Shown: positions 38,279-47,693 of the stretch, piece after piece
How the letters are laid out: each line of letters starts with the position of its first letter
Numbering within the stretch: the first letter of the stretch is position 1
NCBI GenBank assembly: GCA_902598735.1
Contig: CACKCM010000005.1
Location: 23,749 to 87,748 of the forward strand
Direction of reading: 5' to 3'
Source: an uncultured Pelagibacteraceae bacterium
Lineage (GTDB): Bacteria; Pseudomonadota; Alphaproteobacteria; Pelagibacterales; Pelagibacteraceae
Length of the DNA: 64,000 nt
Notes under the pieces: model-generated
The model's input: only the letters and a program-made list of their open reading frames with translations
Database searches by the model: none
What the model was told of the DNA's origin: nothing
Translations under genes and position numbers: made by a program

Positions 38279-40261
38279 GTGAGCGTAAAATTTAATCAAT
38301 TATCAAATGCAGTTAGATTTTTATCAATCGATGCTGTACAAAAAGCAAATTCAGGCCACCCTGGCATGCCAATGGGCATGGCAGACGTAGCAACAGTTTT
38401 GTTTAAATACCACCTGAGGTTTAATCCAAAAAATCCAAACTGGATTAACAGAGATAGATTTATTTTGTCTGCAGGGCACGGCTCAATGTTACTTTACTCT
38501 TTACTATACTTAACTGGATACAAAAGCGTTTCTATTGATGACATAAAAAATTTTAGACAACTTAAATCTATCTGTGCCGGTCACCCAGAATACAAAAAAG
38601 GAACCGGAATAGAAACAACTACAGGCCCCTTAGGTCAGGGCTTAGGTAATGCAGTAGGGATGGCAATAGCTGAAGAAATCTATAGAAAAAAATTTGGCCC
38701 AACAGTAATTAATAATAAAACATACGTAATTGCTAGCGATGGAGATCTTATGGAAGGTATCAGTCACGAAGCGATGAGCTTAGCAGGACACCTAAAATTA
38801 AAAAATTTAATAGTTTTTTTTGATAATAACAAAATATCGATAGATGGCTCTACTTCCCTAAGTGTCTCTGACAATTACAAAAAGAGATTTGAGTCATACG
38901 GTTGGAATTTTTTCGATATTAACGGGCATAACGAAAAACAAATATCAAAATCAATTTTAAAAGCATCTAAGTCTAACAAGCCTACTATTATATCTTGCAA
39001 AACAATAATCGGCTTTGGGTCTCCTAATAAGTCCGGAAAAGCTTCTTCTCACGGTTCTCCATTAGGTGATGAAGAAATTACATTAGTCAGAAAAAAGCTA
39101 AAGTGGAAAAGTAAGCCGTTTGAAATTCCAAAAGAAATTATGGATAAATGGAGAGAAATTGGAGAAAAGGGAGAACATTTAGAAAAAAAATGGAATGAAT
39201 TAATAGATAAAAAAAATTCGAGGATTAAAGACGAACTGAGGAAAAATTATAATAATTCCGATTTTGTAGATTTAGAAAATTTGATTGTAAAAGAAAAAAC
39301 AAAATATTTTGAAACTAAACCGATTTTAGCCACTCGACAATGCTCGATGGCTGCAATTGAAAGTATTTCTTCAATGCTTCCTAAACTGATTGGTGGTTCA
39401 GCAGATTTGAGTGGTTCGAATAACACCAAAACCAAAAATTCAAAAATTATTAATTCTAAAAATTTTAACGGTAATTATATACATTATGGTGTTAGAGAGC
39501 ATGGCATGTCCGCTATAATGAATGGTTTAGCGCTTTATGGAGGTATTATACCTTATGGTGGAACATTTTTAATATTCTCAGATTATTGTAAACCCTCTAT
39601 AAGACTCTCTGCTTTAATGGGTCTTAAGGTAATTTACGTTTTTTCACACGACTCGATTGGTCTTGGTGAAGATGGTCCTACTCACCAACCTATAGAACAA
39701 CTTACTGGATTGAGAGCAATTCCGAATTTAAATGTCTTCAGGCCAGCAGATATTAATGAAACATTTGAATGTTGGGAAATAGCTTTAAAAAGTGAAAATA
39801 CCCCAAGTGCGATTGCTTTATCGAGACAAAAAGTTCCTTACATTAATCCAAGCAATTCTAAAGAGAATAAATGTGAAAAAGGAGCCTATGTAGTTAATTT
39901 AACTTCGCATGAGAGCAATGTAACATTGGTTGCTTCAGGCACTGAGGTAGAACTTGCTTTAAAAGTTCAAGACAAACTTAAAGAAAACAATATACACTCA
40001 AAAGTAGTTTCAATGCCATGTATGGAGCTTTTTGATAAACAAAATGAAGATTACCAGAAAGATATTTTAGAAGAAAATTCATTGATTATCACATTAGAAG
40101 CTGGAAGTGTAATGTCTTGGCAAAAATATATTAAAAACAAAGGATTTAATTTAGGAATAGATAAATTTGGTCAGAGTGCTCCTTTTAAAGAAGTCTACAA
40201 ACATTTTGGGTTATCAGAAGAGGATATTACAAATTTTATTCAAAAAAAACTGAGAGAATAA
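38279..40261 (+). CDS. tkt: Transketolase
   Basis: Thiamine-diphosphate enzyme of the non-oxidative pentose phosphate pathway. Motifs in order: SGHPGMPMGMADVA (27-40), GPLGQGLGNAVGMA, the TPP site ASDGDLMEGISHEAMSLAG ending DNNKISIDG, then GVREHGMSAIMNG and SHDSIGLGEDGPTHQP. 660 residues. The start is GTG at 38279, with AGG ten bases upstream. It begins a plus-strand carbon block (tkt-pgk-fba). The gap gene usual between tkt and pgk in alphaproteobacteria is absent. Confidence 0.97.
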   Translation: MSVKFNQLSNAVRFLSIDAVQKANSGHPGMPMGMADVATVLFKYHLRFNPKNPNWINRDRFILSAGHGSMLLYSLLYLTGYKSVSIDDIKNFRQLKSICAGHPEYKKGTGIETTTGPLGQGLGNAVGMAIAEEIYRKKFGPTVINNKTYVIASDGDLMEGISHEAMSLAGHLKLKNLIVFFDNNKISIDGSTSLSVSDNYKKRFESYGWNFFDINGHNEKQISKSILKASKSNKPTIISCKTIIGFGSPNKSGKASSHGSPLGDEEITLVRKKLKWKSKPFEIPKEIMDKWREIGEKGEHLEKKWNELIDKKNSRIKDELRKNYNNSDFVDLENLIVKEKTKYFETKPILATRQCSMAAIESISSMLPKLIGGSADLSGSNNTKTKNSKIINSKNFNGNYIHYGVREHGMSAIMNGLALYGGIIPYGGTFLIFSDYCKPSIRLSALMGLKVIYVFSHDSIGLGEDGPTHQPIEQLTGLRAIPNLNVFRPADINETFECWEIALKSENTPSAIALSRQKVPYINPSNSKENKCEKGAYVVNLTSHESNVTLVASGTEVELALKVQDKLKENNIHSKVVSMPCMELFDKQNEDYQKDILEENSLIITLEAGSVMSWQKYIKNKGFNLGIDKFGQSAPFKEVYKHFGLSEEDITNFIQKKLRE

Positions 40262-40270
40262 TAATAGTCG

Positions 40271-41461
40271 ATGGGTGAAATAAATTTCTTTCCTGACGAT
40301 TTAGAAATCAAAGATCAAAAGATAATTCTTAGATTAGATTTAAATGTTCCAATTAAAGACAAAGTTATAAAAGATGATACAAGAATAACTTTATGTTTAC
40401 CTTTTATAAATAGACTAATTGAAAAAAAAGCAAAAATTATAATTATTAGTCATCTAGGTCGACCAAAAGGAATTAATGTACCTGACCTGTCTTTAATACC
40501 AGTCTACAAATATCTCAAAGATGCGCTTAAAACTAATGTTTATTTTTTTAGAGGAACTTTTGATGATGAAACTAAAGAAAAATTTTCTCACCTAAAAGGG
40601 GGTGAGGTAATATTAATTGAGAATATAAGATTTTTTAAAGAAGAAACTGAAGATGGCCAAGATTTTTCAAAAAAGTTAGGGGGGCTTGGGGACATTTATA
40701 TTAATGATGCATTTTCATGCTCCCATAGGAAACAAGCTTCTGTACATAGTATAACAAAATTTGTAAGAAAAAGTTATGCTGGTCCATTATTCAAAAAAGA
40801 AATAACGGCAATAAATCTTGTTATAAAAAATAAAAAGGAACCAGTCACTTGCATTATCGGAGGCTCAAAAATTTCTACAAAGATTAATGTTATTTCTAAT
40901 CTTTTAAAAAAAGCAAACAATATAGTAATTGTTGGGGCAATGGCTAATAATTTCTTCGTTCATAAGAAATTTAAAGTTGGTAAATCTTTAATTGAAAAAA
41001 ATACAAAAAAGATAATATCAAATATTTATAAAAAAGCAGAGGAACATAATTGTAAAATATTAATACCTGAAGATTGCATGGTAGGAACAGACTTTGAAGG
41101 AACCGGTAAAAATAAAAATCTTGATGAGATAAAAGAAAATGAAATAATTTTAGATATTGGCTTCAATACAATCAAAAAAATTCAAAAAAAAATTAACGAG
41201 TCAAATACTGTTCTGTGGAATGGACCAGCCGGTTATTTTGAAAATAAGAACTTTTTAAAAGGCACATTATCTATTGCAGAAAATATCTCTAAAAATACTA
41301 TTGAAAAATCTTTAATATCTATTCTTGGTGGTGGAGACACTCTCGCAGCAATAAATAAAAGTGATGACAAACTTACTTTCTCTCACTTATCAACAGCAGG
41401 AGGAGCGTTTTTAGAGTACTTAGAAGGAAAAGACTTGCCTGGTATAAGTGTTTTAAAATAA
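40271..41461 (+). CDS. pgk: Phosphoglycerate kinase
   Basis: Transfers phosphate between 1,3-bisphosphoglycerate and ADP. LRLDLNVPIKD at the N-terminus, SHLGRPKG, LIENIRFFKEE, SCSHRKQASVHSI and the C-terminal nucleotide site LWNGPAGYFE and GGGDTLAAI are present. 396 residues. Nine bases after tkt and nine before fba. Confidence 0.97.
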   Translation: MGEINFFPDDLEIKDQKIILRLDLNVPIKDKVIKDDTRITLCLPFINRLIEKKAKIIIISHLGRPKGINVPDLSLIPVYKYLKDALKTNVYFFRGTFDDETKEKFSHLKGGEVILIENIRFFKEETEDGQDFSKKLGGLGDIYINDAFSCSHRKQASVHSITKFVRKSYAGPLFKKEITAINLVIKNKKEPVTCIIGGSKISTKINVISNLLKKANNIVIVGAMANNFFVHKKFKVGKSLIEKNTKKIISNIYKKAEEHNCKILIPEDCMVGTDFEGTGKNKNLDEIKENEIILDIGFNTIKKIQKKINESNTVLWNGPAGYFENKNFLKGTLSIAENISKNTIEKSLISILGGGDTLAAINKSDDKLTFSHLSTAGGAFLEYLEGKDLPGISVLK

Positions 41462-41470
41462 ATAATCGCT

Positions 41471-42487
41471 ATGACATTAAATGAAATAGCTAAAAAAATG
41501 TGTGCTAAAGGAAAAGGTATCCTTGCTGCAGATGAGAGTACTGGAACAATAGCTAAAAGATTTAAAAGTGTAAATGTTGAAAACATAGAAAAAAATAGAC
41601 TAAATTTTAGAGAAACACTTTTTAATTCAAGTGCTATGAAAGATTTTATTGGGGGAGTAATTTTATTTGATGAAACAATTAGGCAAAAAACTACCTTGGG
41701 TCCATCAATTCCAGAATTAATTTCTAAACATGGAGCTGTACCAGGAATAAAAGTTGATAAAGGTGCTAAACCTCTTGCTGGATCTAGTGATGAAACTGTA
41801 ACAGAGGGTTTGGATGGTTTGCGCGAAAGATTAAAAGAGTATTATGATTTAGGAGCGAGATTTACTAAATGGAGAGCTGTCTATAAAATTTCAGATAAAT
41901 TTCCATCTGCCCAATCTATTAAGTCTAATGCCCACGCATTAGCAAGATATGCCGCTTTAGTTCAAGAAGCTAAAATGGTACCGATAGTCGAACCAGAAGT
42001 TTTGATGGATGGTTCGCATAACATAGATAAATGCTATCAAGTTACAACAAATGTACTTAATGAGTGTTATAACGAACTAGAAATACATAAAGTTGATTTA
42101 AAAGGAACTGTTCTTAAACCTAATATGGTTATACCTGGCTCGGAGTGTAAAGATAAATCTAATGCAGAAGAAATTGCAAAAAAAACTTTAGACTGCTTAA
42201 AGAAAAATGTTCCAAGTGATGTTCCTGGAATTGCCTTTTTATCGGGCGGCCAGTCTGAAATTGAGTCTAGTAAAAATCTTAATGAAATAAACAAAATAAA
42301 TGATAGTAATTTTTTAATTACTTTCTCTTATGGAAGAGGGTTGCAAGCGAGTGCATTAAGAGAATTTGGAAAAAATAAAGAAAATATAGAAAATATTCAA
42401 AAAGCCTTTAACCATAGAGCTAAAATGAACGGTCTGTCATCTAAAGGGGAGTGGTCTGAAGAATTAGAGAAAGAATTTGCGGCCTAA
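41471..42487 (+). CDS. fba: Class I fructose-bisphosphate aldolase
   Basis: Schiff-base aldolase splitting or forming fructose 1,6-bisphosphate. GKGILAADESTGTIAKRF (17-33) is the class I start; the Schiff-base lysine is in TVLKPNMVIPG, and GIAFLSGGQSE and SYGRGLQASAL follow. 338 residues. Class I in a bacterium, so no metal is expected. It ends the tkt-pgk-fba set; thiE begins five bases later. Confidence 0.96.
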   Translation: MTLNEIAKKMCAKGKGILAADESTGTIAKRFKSVNVENIEKNRLNFRETLFNSSAMKDFIGGVILFDETIRQKTTLGPSIPELISKHGAVPGIKVDKGAKPLAGSSDETVTEGLDGLRERLKEYYDLGARFTKWRAVYKISDKFPSAQSIKSNAHALARYAALVQEAKMVPIVEPEVLMDGSHNIDKCYQVTTNVLNECYNELEIHKVDLKGTVLKPNMVIPGSECKDKSNAEEIAKKTLDCLKKNVPSDVPGIAFLSGGQSEIESSKNLNEINKINDSNFLITFSYGRGLQASALREFGKNKENIENIQKAFNHRAKMNGLSSKGEWSEELEKEFAA

Positions 42488-42492
42488 AACAT

Positions 42493-43095
42493 TTGAAGAA
42501 ATTAGTATACTTAATTTCACCTAATAAAATTGATCAGAATTTCTATGCTAGTTTAGATAAAGTATTGTCGTTCAAGAATGTGAAGTTTTTTCAATTAAGA
42601 TTGAAAAATTTGAGTCAAAAAAAACTTCTTAATTTCTCTAAAAGAATTATAAAAATTACCACTAAGCATAAAGTTAAGTTTATCATTAATGATAATTTTA
42701 TTTTAGCATCGAAAATAAATGCTGATGGATGTCATATGGGTCAACACGATGGATCGTTTTTAAAAGCTAGAAAAAAACTCAAAAACAAAATATTTGGTAT
42801 CACATGTCATAACTCAAAAAAACTTGCTTCTCATGCAATTAAAAATAATGCAAATTATATTGCTTTTGGATCTTTTTTTAAATCCAAACTTAAACAAAAT
42901 GCGATAAAGGCCAATCTTGATATTTTGAGATGGGCAAAAAAGAATATAAAAAAACCTATTGTGGCAATTGGTGGAATAAACAATAAAAATTACAAAAAAT
43001 TAATAAGAGCAGGAGCAAAATATATTGCAATATCAAGTTTTATTTGGGATAACCCCAAATTAAAACCGGAACTTGCGATTAGAAAATTCAAATGA
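42493..43095 (+). CDS. thiE: Thiamine-phosphate synthase
   Basis: Couples HMP-diphosphate to thiazole phosphate. TIM-barrel motifs FFQLRLKN, FIINDNFILASKINADGCHMGQ, ITCHNSKKLA, YIAFGSFF and VAIGGINN match ThiE in order. 200 residues, near the short end of the family. The start is a TTG at 42493 without a clear ribosome site; no better start exists before the conserved region. The end overlaps efp by four bases (ATGA). No TPP riboswitch is visible. Confidence 0.9.
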   Translation: MKKLVYLISPNKIDQNFYASLDKVLSFKNVKFFQLRLKNLSQKKLLNFSKRIIKITTKHKVKFIINDNFILASKINADGCHMGQHDGSFLKARKKLKNKIFGITCHNSKKLASHAIKNNANYIAFGSFFKSKLKQNAIKANLDILRWAKKNIKKPIVAIGGINNKNYKKLIRAGAKYIAISSFIWDNPKLKPELAIRKFK

Positions 43096-43655
43096 AAATA
43101 ACTGCTATTGAGATAAAACCTGGAATGATAATTGAACATAAAAATGATTATTGGAATGTTCTAAAAACTCAACATGTTAAGCCTGGTAAAGGTGGGGCTT
43201 TTAATCAGGTAGAATTAAAAAGTGTTATCAAAGGTACAAAGTTGAATGAAAGATTTAGATCAAGCGAAACAGTAGAAAAAGCGGAAGTTGATGAAAAAAA
43301 ATTTAATTTTTTGTATTTAGATGGAGATAGTTGCAATTTTATGGATAACAATACTTATGAGCAAGTAGAAATATCGAAATCTATAGTTGGAGAACAACAT
43401 AAATTATTAAAAGAAAATTTAGAAGTTACAATTTCTTTTATGGAAGATAAGCCGATATCAATTGAGTTACCAAACAATATTGAATGTACAATTGAAACCA
43501 CGGATGCTGCTATTAAAAACCAAACAGCTTCATCATCTTATAAACCTGCTATTCTTGATTGTGGTATTAAAATCAATGTCCCGCCATTTATAGAAAGTGG
43601 AGAAAAAATAATTATTGATACTCGAACACTTGAATATGTAAAAAGAGTCAATTAA
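43092..43655 (+). CDS. efp: Elongation factor P
   Basis: Ribosome-associated factor relieving stalls at polyproline. The KOW-like N-domain has VKPGKGGAF with Lys33 at the tip loop that is modified in many bacteria. The OB domains carry RFRSSETVEKA and the C-terminal TRTLEYVKRVN. 187 residues. It overlaps thiE by four bases and suhB by one (TAATG). Confidence 0.96.
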   Translation: MKITAIEIKPGMIIEHKNDYWNVLKTQHVKPGKGGAFNQVELKSVIKGTKLNERFRSSETVEKAEVDEKKFNFLYLDGDSCNFMDNNTYEQVEISKSIVGEQHKLLKENLEVTISFMEDKPISIELPNNIECTIETTDAAIKNQTASSSYKPAILDCGIKINVPPFIESGEKIIIDTRTLEYVKRVN

Positions 43656-44440
43656 TGAGATTAAATTCTCCTCAAATTAATTTAATAACAAGGGCGTGTA
43701 TGAAAGCTTCAAGATCGCTTATAAGAGATTTTGGAGAAATAGAAAATTTACAAGTTTCAACTAAAGGTCCTGGAGATTTCGTAACGTCAGCAGATAAAAG
43801 AACTGAAAAAATTATAATAGACGAATTACAAAAAGCTCACCCAGATTACGGGATAGTAACTGAAGAAACGGGAATAATAAATAAATCTAATTTGGATAAT
43901 AGATGGATAATTGATCCAATAGATGGAACAATGAATTTTTTAAATGGCATACCTCAATTTGCAATATCAATTGCTTATGAGGAAAGTAGTGAAGTAAAAT
44001 GTGGTGTTATATTTAATCCTATTATGAATGAAATGTTTTGTGCTGAAAAAGGTAATGGGTCTTTCCTAAATAATTCTAGAATAAGAGTTTCCAATAAAAA
44101 AAAAATTAAAGATGCTCTCATAGTAACTGGCGGCCCTAAAGGAGCTAGCAAAATTAAAGATAAAATTTTTTCTGAATATATTAATGTCTCAAAAAATGTT
44201 TCTAATGTCAGAAAGTTTGGAAGCGCTGCCTTAGACATAGCTTATGTGGCTTGTGGTAGATTTGATGGTTATTGGCAAAGAGAGCTTAACTATTGGGATA
44301 TTGCAGCTGGGATTATTATTTTAAAAGAAGCTGGAGGATTTATTGATTTTTTTGAGCAAGATGCCAACGCACCTTTAAAAAAGAATATTTTAGCTACTAA
44401 CGCTAATATTCATGAAGAATTAAAAGGTTTAATCACTTAA
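43655..44440 (+). CDS. suhB: Inositol monophosphatase family protein (SuhB-like)
   Basis: Mg-dependent phosphatase, also implicated in rRNA transcription antitermination in E. coli. TSADKRTEKII, EETG, IDPIDGTMNF (Asp87, Asp90) and the C-terminal WDIAAGIIILKEAGG are the family motifs. 261 residues. One-base overlap with efp. The physiological substrate is not certain. Confidence 0.93.
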   Translation: MRLNSPQINLITRACMKASRSLIRDFGEIENLQVSTKGPGDFVTSADKRTEKIIIDELQKAHPDYGIVTEETGIINKSNLDNRWIIDPIDGTMNFLNGIPQFAISIAYEESSEVKCGVIFNPIMNEMFCAEKGNGSFLNNSRIRVSNKKKIKDALIVTGGPKGASKIKDKIFSEYINVSKNVSNVRKFGSAALDIAYVACGRFDGYWQRELNYWDIAAGIIILKEAGGFIDFFEQDANAPLKKNILATNANIHEELKGLIT

Positions 44441-44485
44441 AAAAAGTTATTGAGTAAAAACAAATATTCATATAAAACACCGCAC

Positions 44486-44710
44486 ATGAAAAAGACGATA
44501 CACCCTAATTATCATAAAATAAAAGTAGTCATGACAGATGGAACTGAATTTGAAACCAAATCTACATGGGGCAAAGAAAACGATGTATTAAAATTGGATA
44601 TTGATCCTAAATCCCACTACGCATGGACTGGTGGGGCACAAAAAATTTTAGATAAGGGAAGGGTTAGTAAATATAATAAAAAATTTAGTAATTTAAGATC
44701 AAAAAAATAA
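44486..44710 (+). CDS. rpmE: 50S ribosomal protein L31
   Basis: 74 residues starting [19 protein letters not shown], with [20 protein letters not shown] and [11 protein letters not shown] typical of alphaproteobacterial L31. No zinc-ribbon cysteines are present, so this is a Cys-free form. I start at ATG 44486 because related L31 proteins begin MKK.IHP; a TTG 36 bases upstream would add twelve residues ([12 protein letters not shown]). No good ribosome site favours either. Confidence 0.92.
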   Translation: MKKTIHPNYHKIKVVMTDGTEFETKSTWGKENDVLKLDIDPKSHYAWTGGAQKILDKGRVSKYNKKFSNLRSKK

Positions 44711-44713
44711 ATT

Positions 44714-45298
44714 ATGAGTGACGCTCCCTTTATGCCAAAAGCTACAGCTGTTTGGCTTGTAGAAAACACAACATTAACTTTTAGGCAAATCGCTGAATTT
44801 TGTGATTTGCACGAGTTAGAGGTAAAAGGTATTGCAGATGGAGATGTCGCCAAAGGTATTAAAGCTTATAATCCAATTTTAGCAGGACAACTTTCTAGAG
44901 AAGAAATAGAGAAATGTTCAAAAGACTCTTCAAAAAAATTAAGCTTATTAAAAAAAATTGACGAAGTTGAAGTTAAAGAGAGAAAAAAACCCAAATACAC
45001 TCCTTTATCAAAAAGACAAGATAGGCCAGATGCAATTTTATGGCTATGCAAAAATTCTTCAGAACTTACTGACGGTCAGATTTCAAAATTAGTTGGGAGT
45101 ACCAAAGGAACTGTATCTTTAATAAGAAAAAGAACCTATTGGAATTTCTCTAATTTAAAACCAAGAGACCCTGTGACTTTATCTCTTTGTACACAGGAAG
45201 CATTTCAAAAAGCTTTAGAAAAAGCAAAAAGAAGAGTTGAAAGAGAAAAAAAAGCCAAAATAAGAGAGGAAAAAAAGGCTCAAGCAGCTTCAGTCTAG
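44714..45298 (+). CDS. trcR: Cell cycle transcriptional regulator TrcR (DUF1013 family)
   Basis: Alphaproteobacteria-specific DUF1013 protein annotated as a cell-cycle regulator. FMPKATAVWLVENTTLTFRQ at the N-terminus, IAEFCDLHELEVKGIADG, DRPDAILWLCKNSSELTDGQ, GTVSLIRKRTYWN and LKPRDPVTLSLC are typical. Both halves look like winged or three-helix HTH units. 194 residues with a lysine/arginine-rich C-terminal tail. Directly after rpmE (three bases), a conserved neighbour pair in this class. Confidence 0.88.
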   Translation: MSDAPFMPKATAVWLVENTTLTFRQIAEFCDLHELEVKGIADGDVAKGIKAYNPILAGQLSREEIEKCSKDSSKKLSLLKKIDEVEVKERKKPKYTPLSKRQDRPDAILWLCKNSSELTDGQISKLVGSTKGTVSLIRKRTYWNFSNLKPRDPVTLSLCTQEAFQKALEKAKRRVEREKKAKIREEKKAQAASV

Positions 45299-45339
45299 AC
45301 AAAGTAAGAAGCAAATGATAACTACCAATAAAATTAACT

Positions 45340-45344
45340 GGAGG
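45340..45344 (+). promoter_or_regulatory. Strong Shine-Dalgarno site for rpsU
   Basis: GGAGG, a perfect anti-SD match and unusual for this window, lies five bases before the ATT at 45350. It decides the rpsU start, because no ATG, GTG or TTG in that frame lies near it. Confidence 0.75.
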
Positions 45345-45349
45345 TTTTT

Positions 45350-45544
45350 ATTAAAATAGATGTTAAAGATAACAATGTAGAACAAGCTATTAGAGTTCTT
45401 AAAAGAAAACTACAAAGAGAAGGTTTTTTCAAAGTTATGAAAATGAAAAGTACTTATGAAAAACCGTCTGAAAGAAAAAAAAGAGTTCAGACAGAAAACC
45501 TTAAAAGAATTAAAAAGCTCCAAAAATTAAAAAATAGATATTAA
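45350..45544 (+). CDS. rpsU: 30S ribosomal protein S21, apparent ATT start
   Basis: 64 residues translated by hand: (I/M)KIDVKDNNVEQAIRVLKRK, then LQREGFFKVMK and YEKPSERKKR, basic to the end. DNNVEQA, LKRKLQREG and YEKPSERK are diagnostic S21 motifs. The only possible start at the conserved N-terminus is ATT at 45350, five bases after a perfect GGAGG; the codons before it (GAG GTT TTT) are not starts and lie in the SD site. ATT starts are known for infC, where IF3 discriminates against them. A base error (ATG to ATT) would look the same. Between trcR and the cold-shock gene. Confidence 0.88.
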   Translation: MKIDVKDNNVEQAIRVLKRKLQREGFFKVMKMKSTYEKPSERKKRVQTENLKRIKKLQKLKNRY

Positions 45545-45569
45545 ATTTATTCGAATGAGAGGATTAACT

Positions 45570-45773
45570 ATGCCATCAGGTAAAGTAAAGTGGTTCAACG
45601 CAAAAAAAGGTTACGGTTTTATAACTGATGATGAGACAAAAAAAGATATCTTTCTTCATGTCTCAGCATTAGAAAATTCAAAATTGAGAGTTTTGAAAGA
45701 AGAGCAGACTATTTTTTACGATATAAAAGAAGAAAAAGACAAACTTCAAGCTATTAACATTAAAAAAAAATAA
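45570..45773 (+). CDS. cspA: Cold-shock domain protein
   Basis: 67-residue OB-fold RNA chaperone. GKVKWFNAKKGYGFI contains RNP1 and DIFLHVSALE contains RNP2. ATG 45570 (MPSGKVKWFN) is preferred to one 15 bases upstream, since GAGAGGA lies just before it and CspA proteins start this way. The C-terminal end is lysine-rich. Five bases before tRNA-fMet, on the same strand. Confidence 0.94.
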   Translation: MPSGKVKWFNAKKGYGFITDDETKKDIFLHVSALENSKLRVLKEEQTIFYDIKEEKDKLQAINIKKK

Positions 45774-45778
45774 TTTAT

Positions 45779-45855
<77 letters not shown>

Positions 45856-45857
45856 AA

Positions 45858-47693
45858 ATGACAAATACAATCAGAAATATTACTATCATTGCTCATGTTG
45901 ATCATGGAAAAACTACCTTAATAGATAGTTTGATGAAACAGAGTGGCACGTTCAGAGAGAATGAAAATATAGTGGAACGAGTGATGGACTCAGGTGAACT
46001 AGAAAAAGAGAGAGGGATTACAATTTTAGCAAAGCCTACTTCTATAAATTGGAAAAATTCAAGGATTAATATTATTGATACTCCAGGACACAGAGACTTT
46101 GCAGCTGAAGTCGAAAGAGTTTTGCATATGGCCGACGGTGCTTTATTATTAATTGATGCTGCAGAAGGAGTAATGCCTCAAACGAAATTTGTATTAGCAA
46201 AAGCCTTAAAACAAGGATTAAAACCAATAGTAGTAATTAATAAGTTAGATAAGCCTGATCAAAGAGCTGATGATGTTTTAGATGAAACTTTTGATCTTTT
46301 TGTAAACTTGGATGCTAATGAAAAACAATTAGATTTTCCAGTATTATATGCAAGTGGTAGATCGGGATGGGCTATAAAAGATATTAACAATCCTAGGGAA
46401 AATTTAAACCCGTTGTTGGATTTAATTATGGAACATGTTGAACCAACTAGCTTAGATAAAAAAAAACCATTTGCTATGCTATCTACTTTGCTCTATGCAG
46501 ATAGTTTTTTAGGCAGAAGTTTAGTTGGCAAAATCGCGCAGGGAACAGCTAAAGCTAACCAACAAATTAAAGCAATTAATCTTAAAGGTGAAAAAGTAGA
46601 TGAAGGAAGATTAACAAAGATATTCAGGTACGAAGGTACTAAAAAAGTCCCAATCTTATCGGGAGAAGCAGGTGACATTGTTATCATTGCTGGTTTAGAA
46701 AAAGCTAATGTCGCCGATACAATCTGTGATATAGAAATAAATGAGCCAATTAGTGCTACCCCCATTGACCCTCCGACAATGTCAATAACAATCACTGTAA
46801 ATAGTTCACCTTTAGCAGGAACAGAAGGTAAAAAATTAACAAGCACTCAAATTCGTGAAAGACTGGTTTTAGAAGCTGAAAATAATGTAGGAATAACTTT
46901 TGAAGAAAATGAAAATAAAGATTCATTTATCATAAGTGGTAGGGGAGAATTAATGTTGGAAATTCTTTTAACTCAAATGAGACGAGAGGGTTTTGAAATG
47001 ACTGTTAGTCCTCCAAAAGTTTTAATCAAAACAGACAATGATGGAAAAAAACAAGAACCAATTGAAGAAATAACAATGGATTTAGACGAAGAATATTCTT
47101 CAAAAATTATTGACTCGATGAATAGAAGAAAAGGTAAGCTTATTGAGTTAAGAGACACAGGCAAAAATAAGAAGAGACTTATTTTTCATGCTCCAACTAG
47201 GGGATTGATGGGTTTTACAAGTAGATTTTTAACTCTGACAAAAGGCACAGGAGTTATTAATCGAATTTTCCAGTCCTATGGAGATTATACTGGAGAAATG
47301 GAAGGAAGAAGAAATGGTGCTCTTATTTCTATGGAAACTGGGAAAGCTGTAGCTTTTGCAATCTTTAATTTACAAGCAAGGGGTGAGATGCTCGTAAGTC
47401 ATAATGACCCCGTATATGAAGGAATGATAGTAGGTATTGCTTCAAAACCTGGAGATCTTGAAATTAATGTTTTAAAGGGCAAAAAATTAACAAATATGAG
47501 AACTCAAAATACTGACGAAAATGTAGTTTTAACACCGATAAGAAAAATGGCTATAGCAGAGCAACTAAGTTTATTAAATACTGATGAGGCATTAGAAATT
47601 ACACCAAAATCTTGCAGACTAAGAAAATTAATTTTAGATCCTAATGAAAGAAAGAAACTCTCAAGAGCAAAAGCGAAAGCGAAAGTTTCCTAG
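45858..47693 (+). CDS. typA: Ribosome-associated GTPase TypA/BipA
   Basis: Translational GTPase involved in 50S assembly and stress responses. AHVDHGKTTLID (G1), RGITILAKPTS (switch I/G2), DTPGHRDFAAEVERVL (G3) and NKLDKPDQR (G4) are at the N-terminus. The EF-G-like domains and the TypA-specific C-terminal domain (NMRTQNTDENVVLTP) follow. 611 residues. The ATG is only two bases past the tRNA-fMet CCA, so after tRNA 3' processing the message would be almost leaderless. Overlaps the transaldolase gene tail to tail. Confidence 0.96.
   Translation: MTNTIRNITIIAHVDHGKTTLIDSLMKQSGTFRENENIVERVMDSGELEKERGITILAKPTSINWKNSRINIIDTPGHRDFAAEVERVLHMADGALLLIDAAEGVMPQTKFVLAKALKQGLKPIVVINKLDKPDQRADDVLDETFDLFVNLDANEKQLDFPVLYASGRSGWAIKDINNPRENLNPLLDLIMEHVEPTSLDKKKPFAMLSTLLYADSFLGRSLVGKIAQGTAKANQQIKAINLKGEKVDEGRLTKIFRYEGTKKVPILSGEAGDIVIIAGLEKANVADTICDIEINEPISATPIDPPTMSITITVNSSPLAGTEGKKLTSTQIRERLVLEAENNVGITFEENENKDSFIISGRGELMLEILLTQMRREGFEMTVSPPKVLIKTDNDGKKQEPIEEITMDLDEEYSSKIIDSMNRRKGKLIELRDTGKNKKRLIFHAPTRGLMGFTSRFLTLTKGTGVINRIFQSYGDYTGEMEGRRNGALISMETGKAVAFAIFNLQARGEMLVSHNDPVYEGMIVGIASKPGDLEINVLKGKKLTNMRTQNTDENVVLTPIRKMAIAEQLSLLNTDEALEITPKSCRLRKLILDPNERKKLSRAKAKAKVS

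Noticed and set aside
42488..42492. TPP riboswitch for thiE (and for thiD at 24605)
   Set aside because: Only five and one bases separate these genes from their upstream neighbours, so there is no space for a riboswitch.
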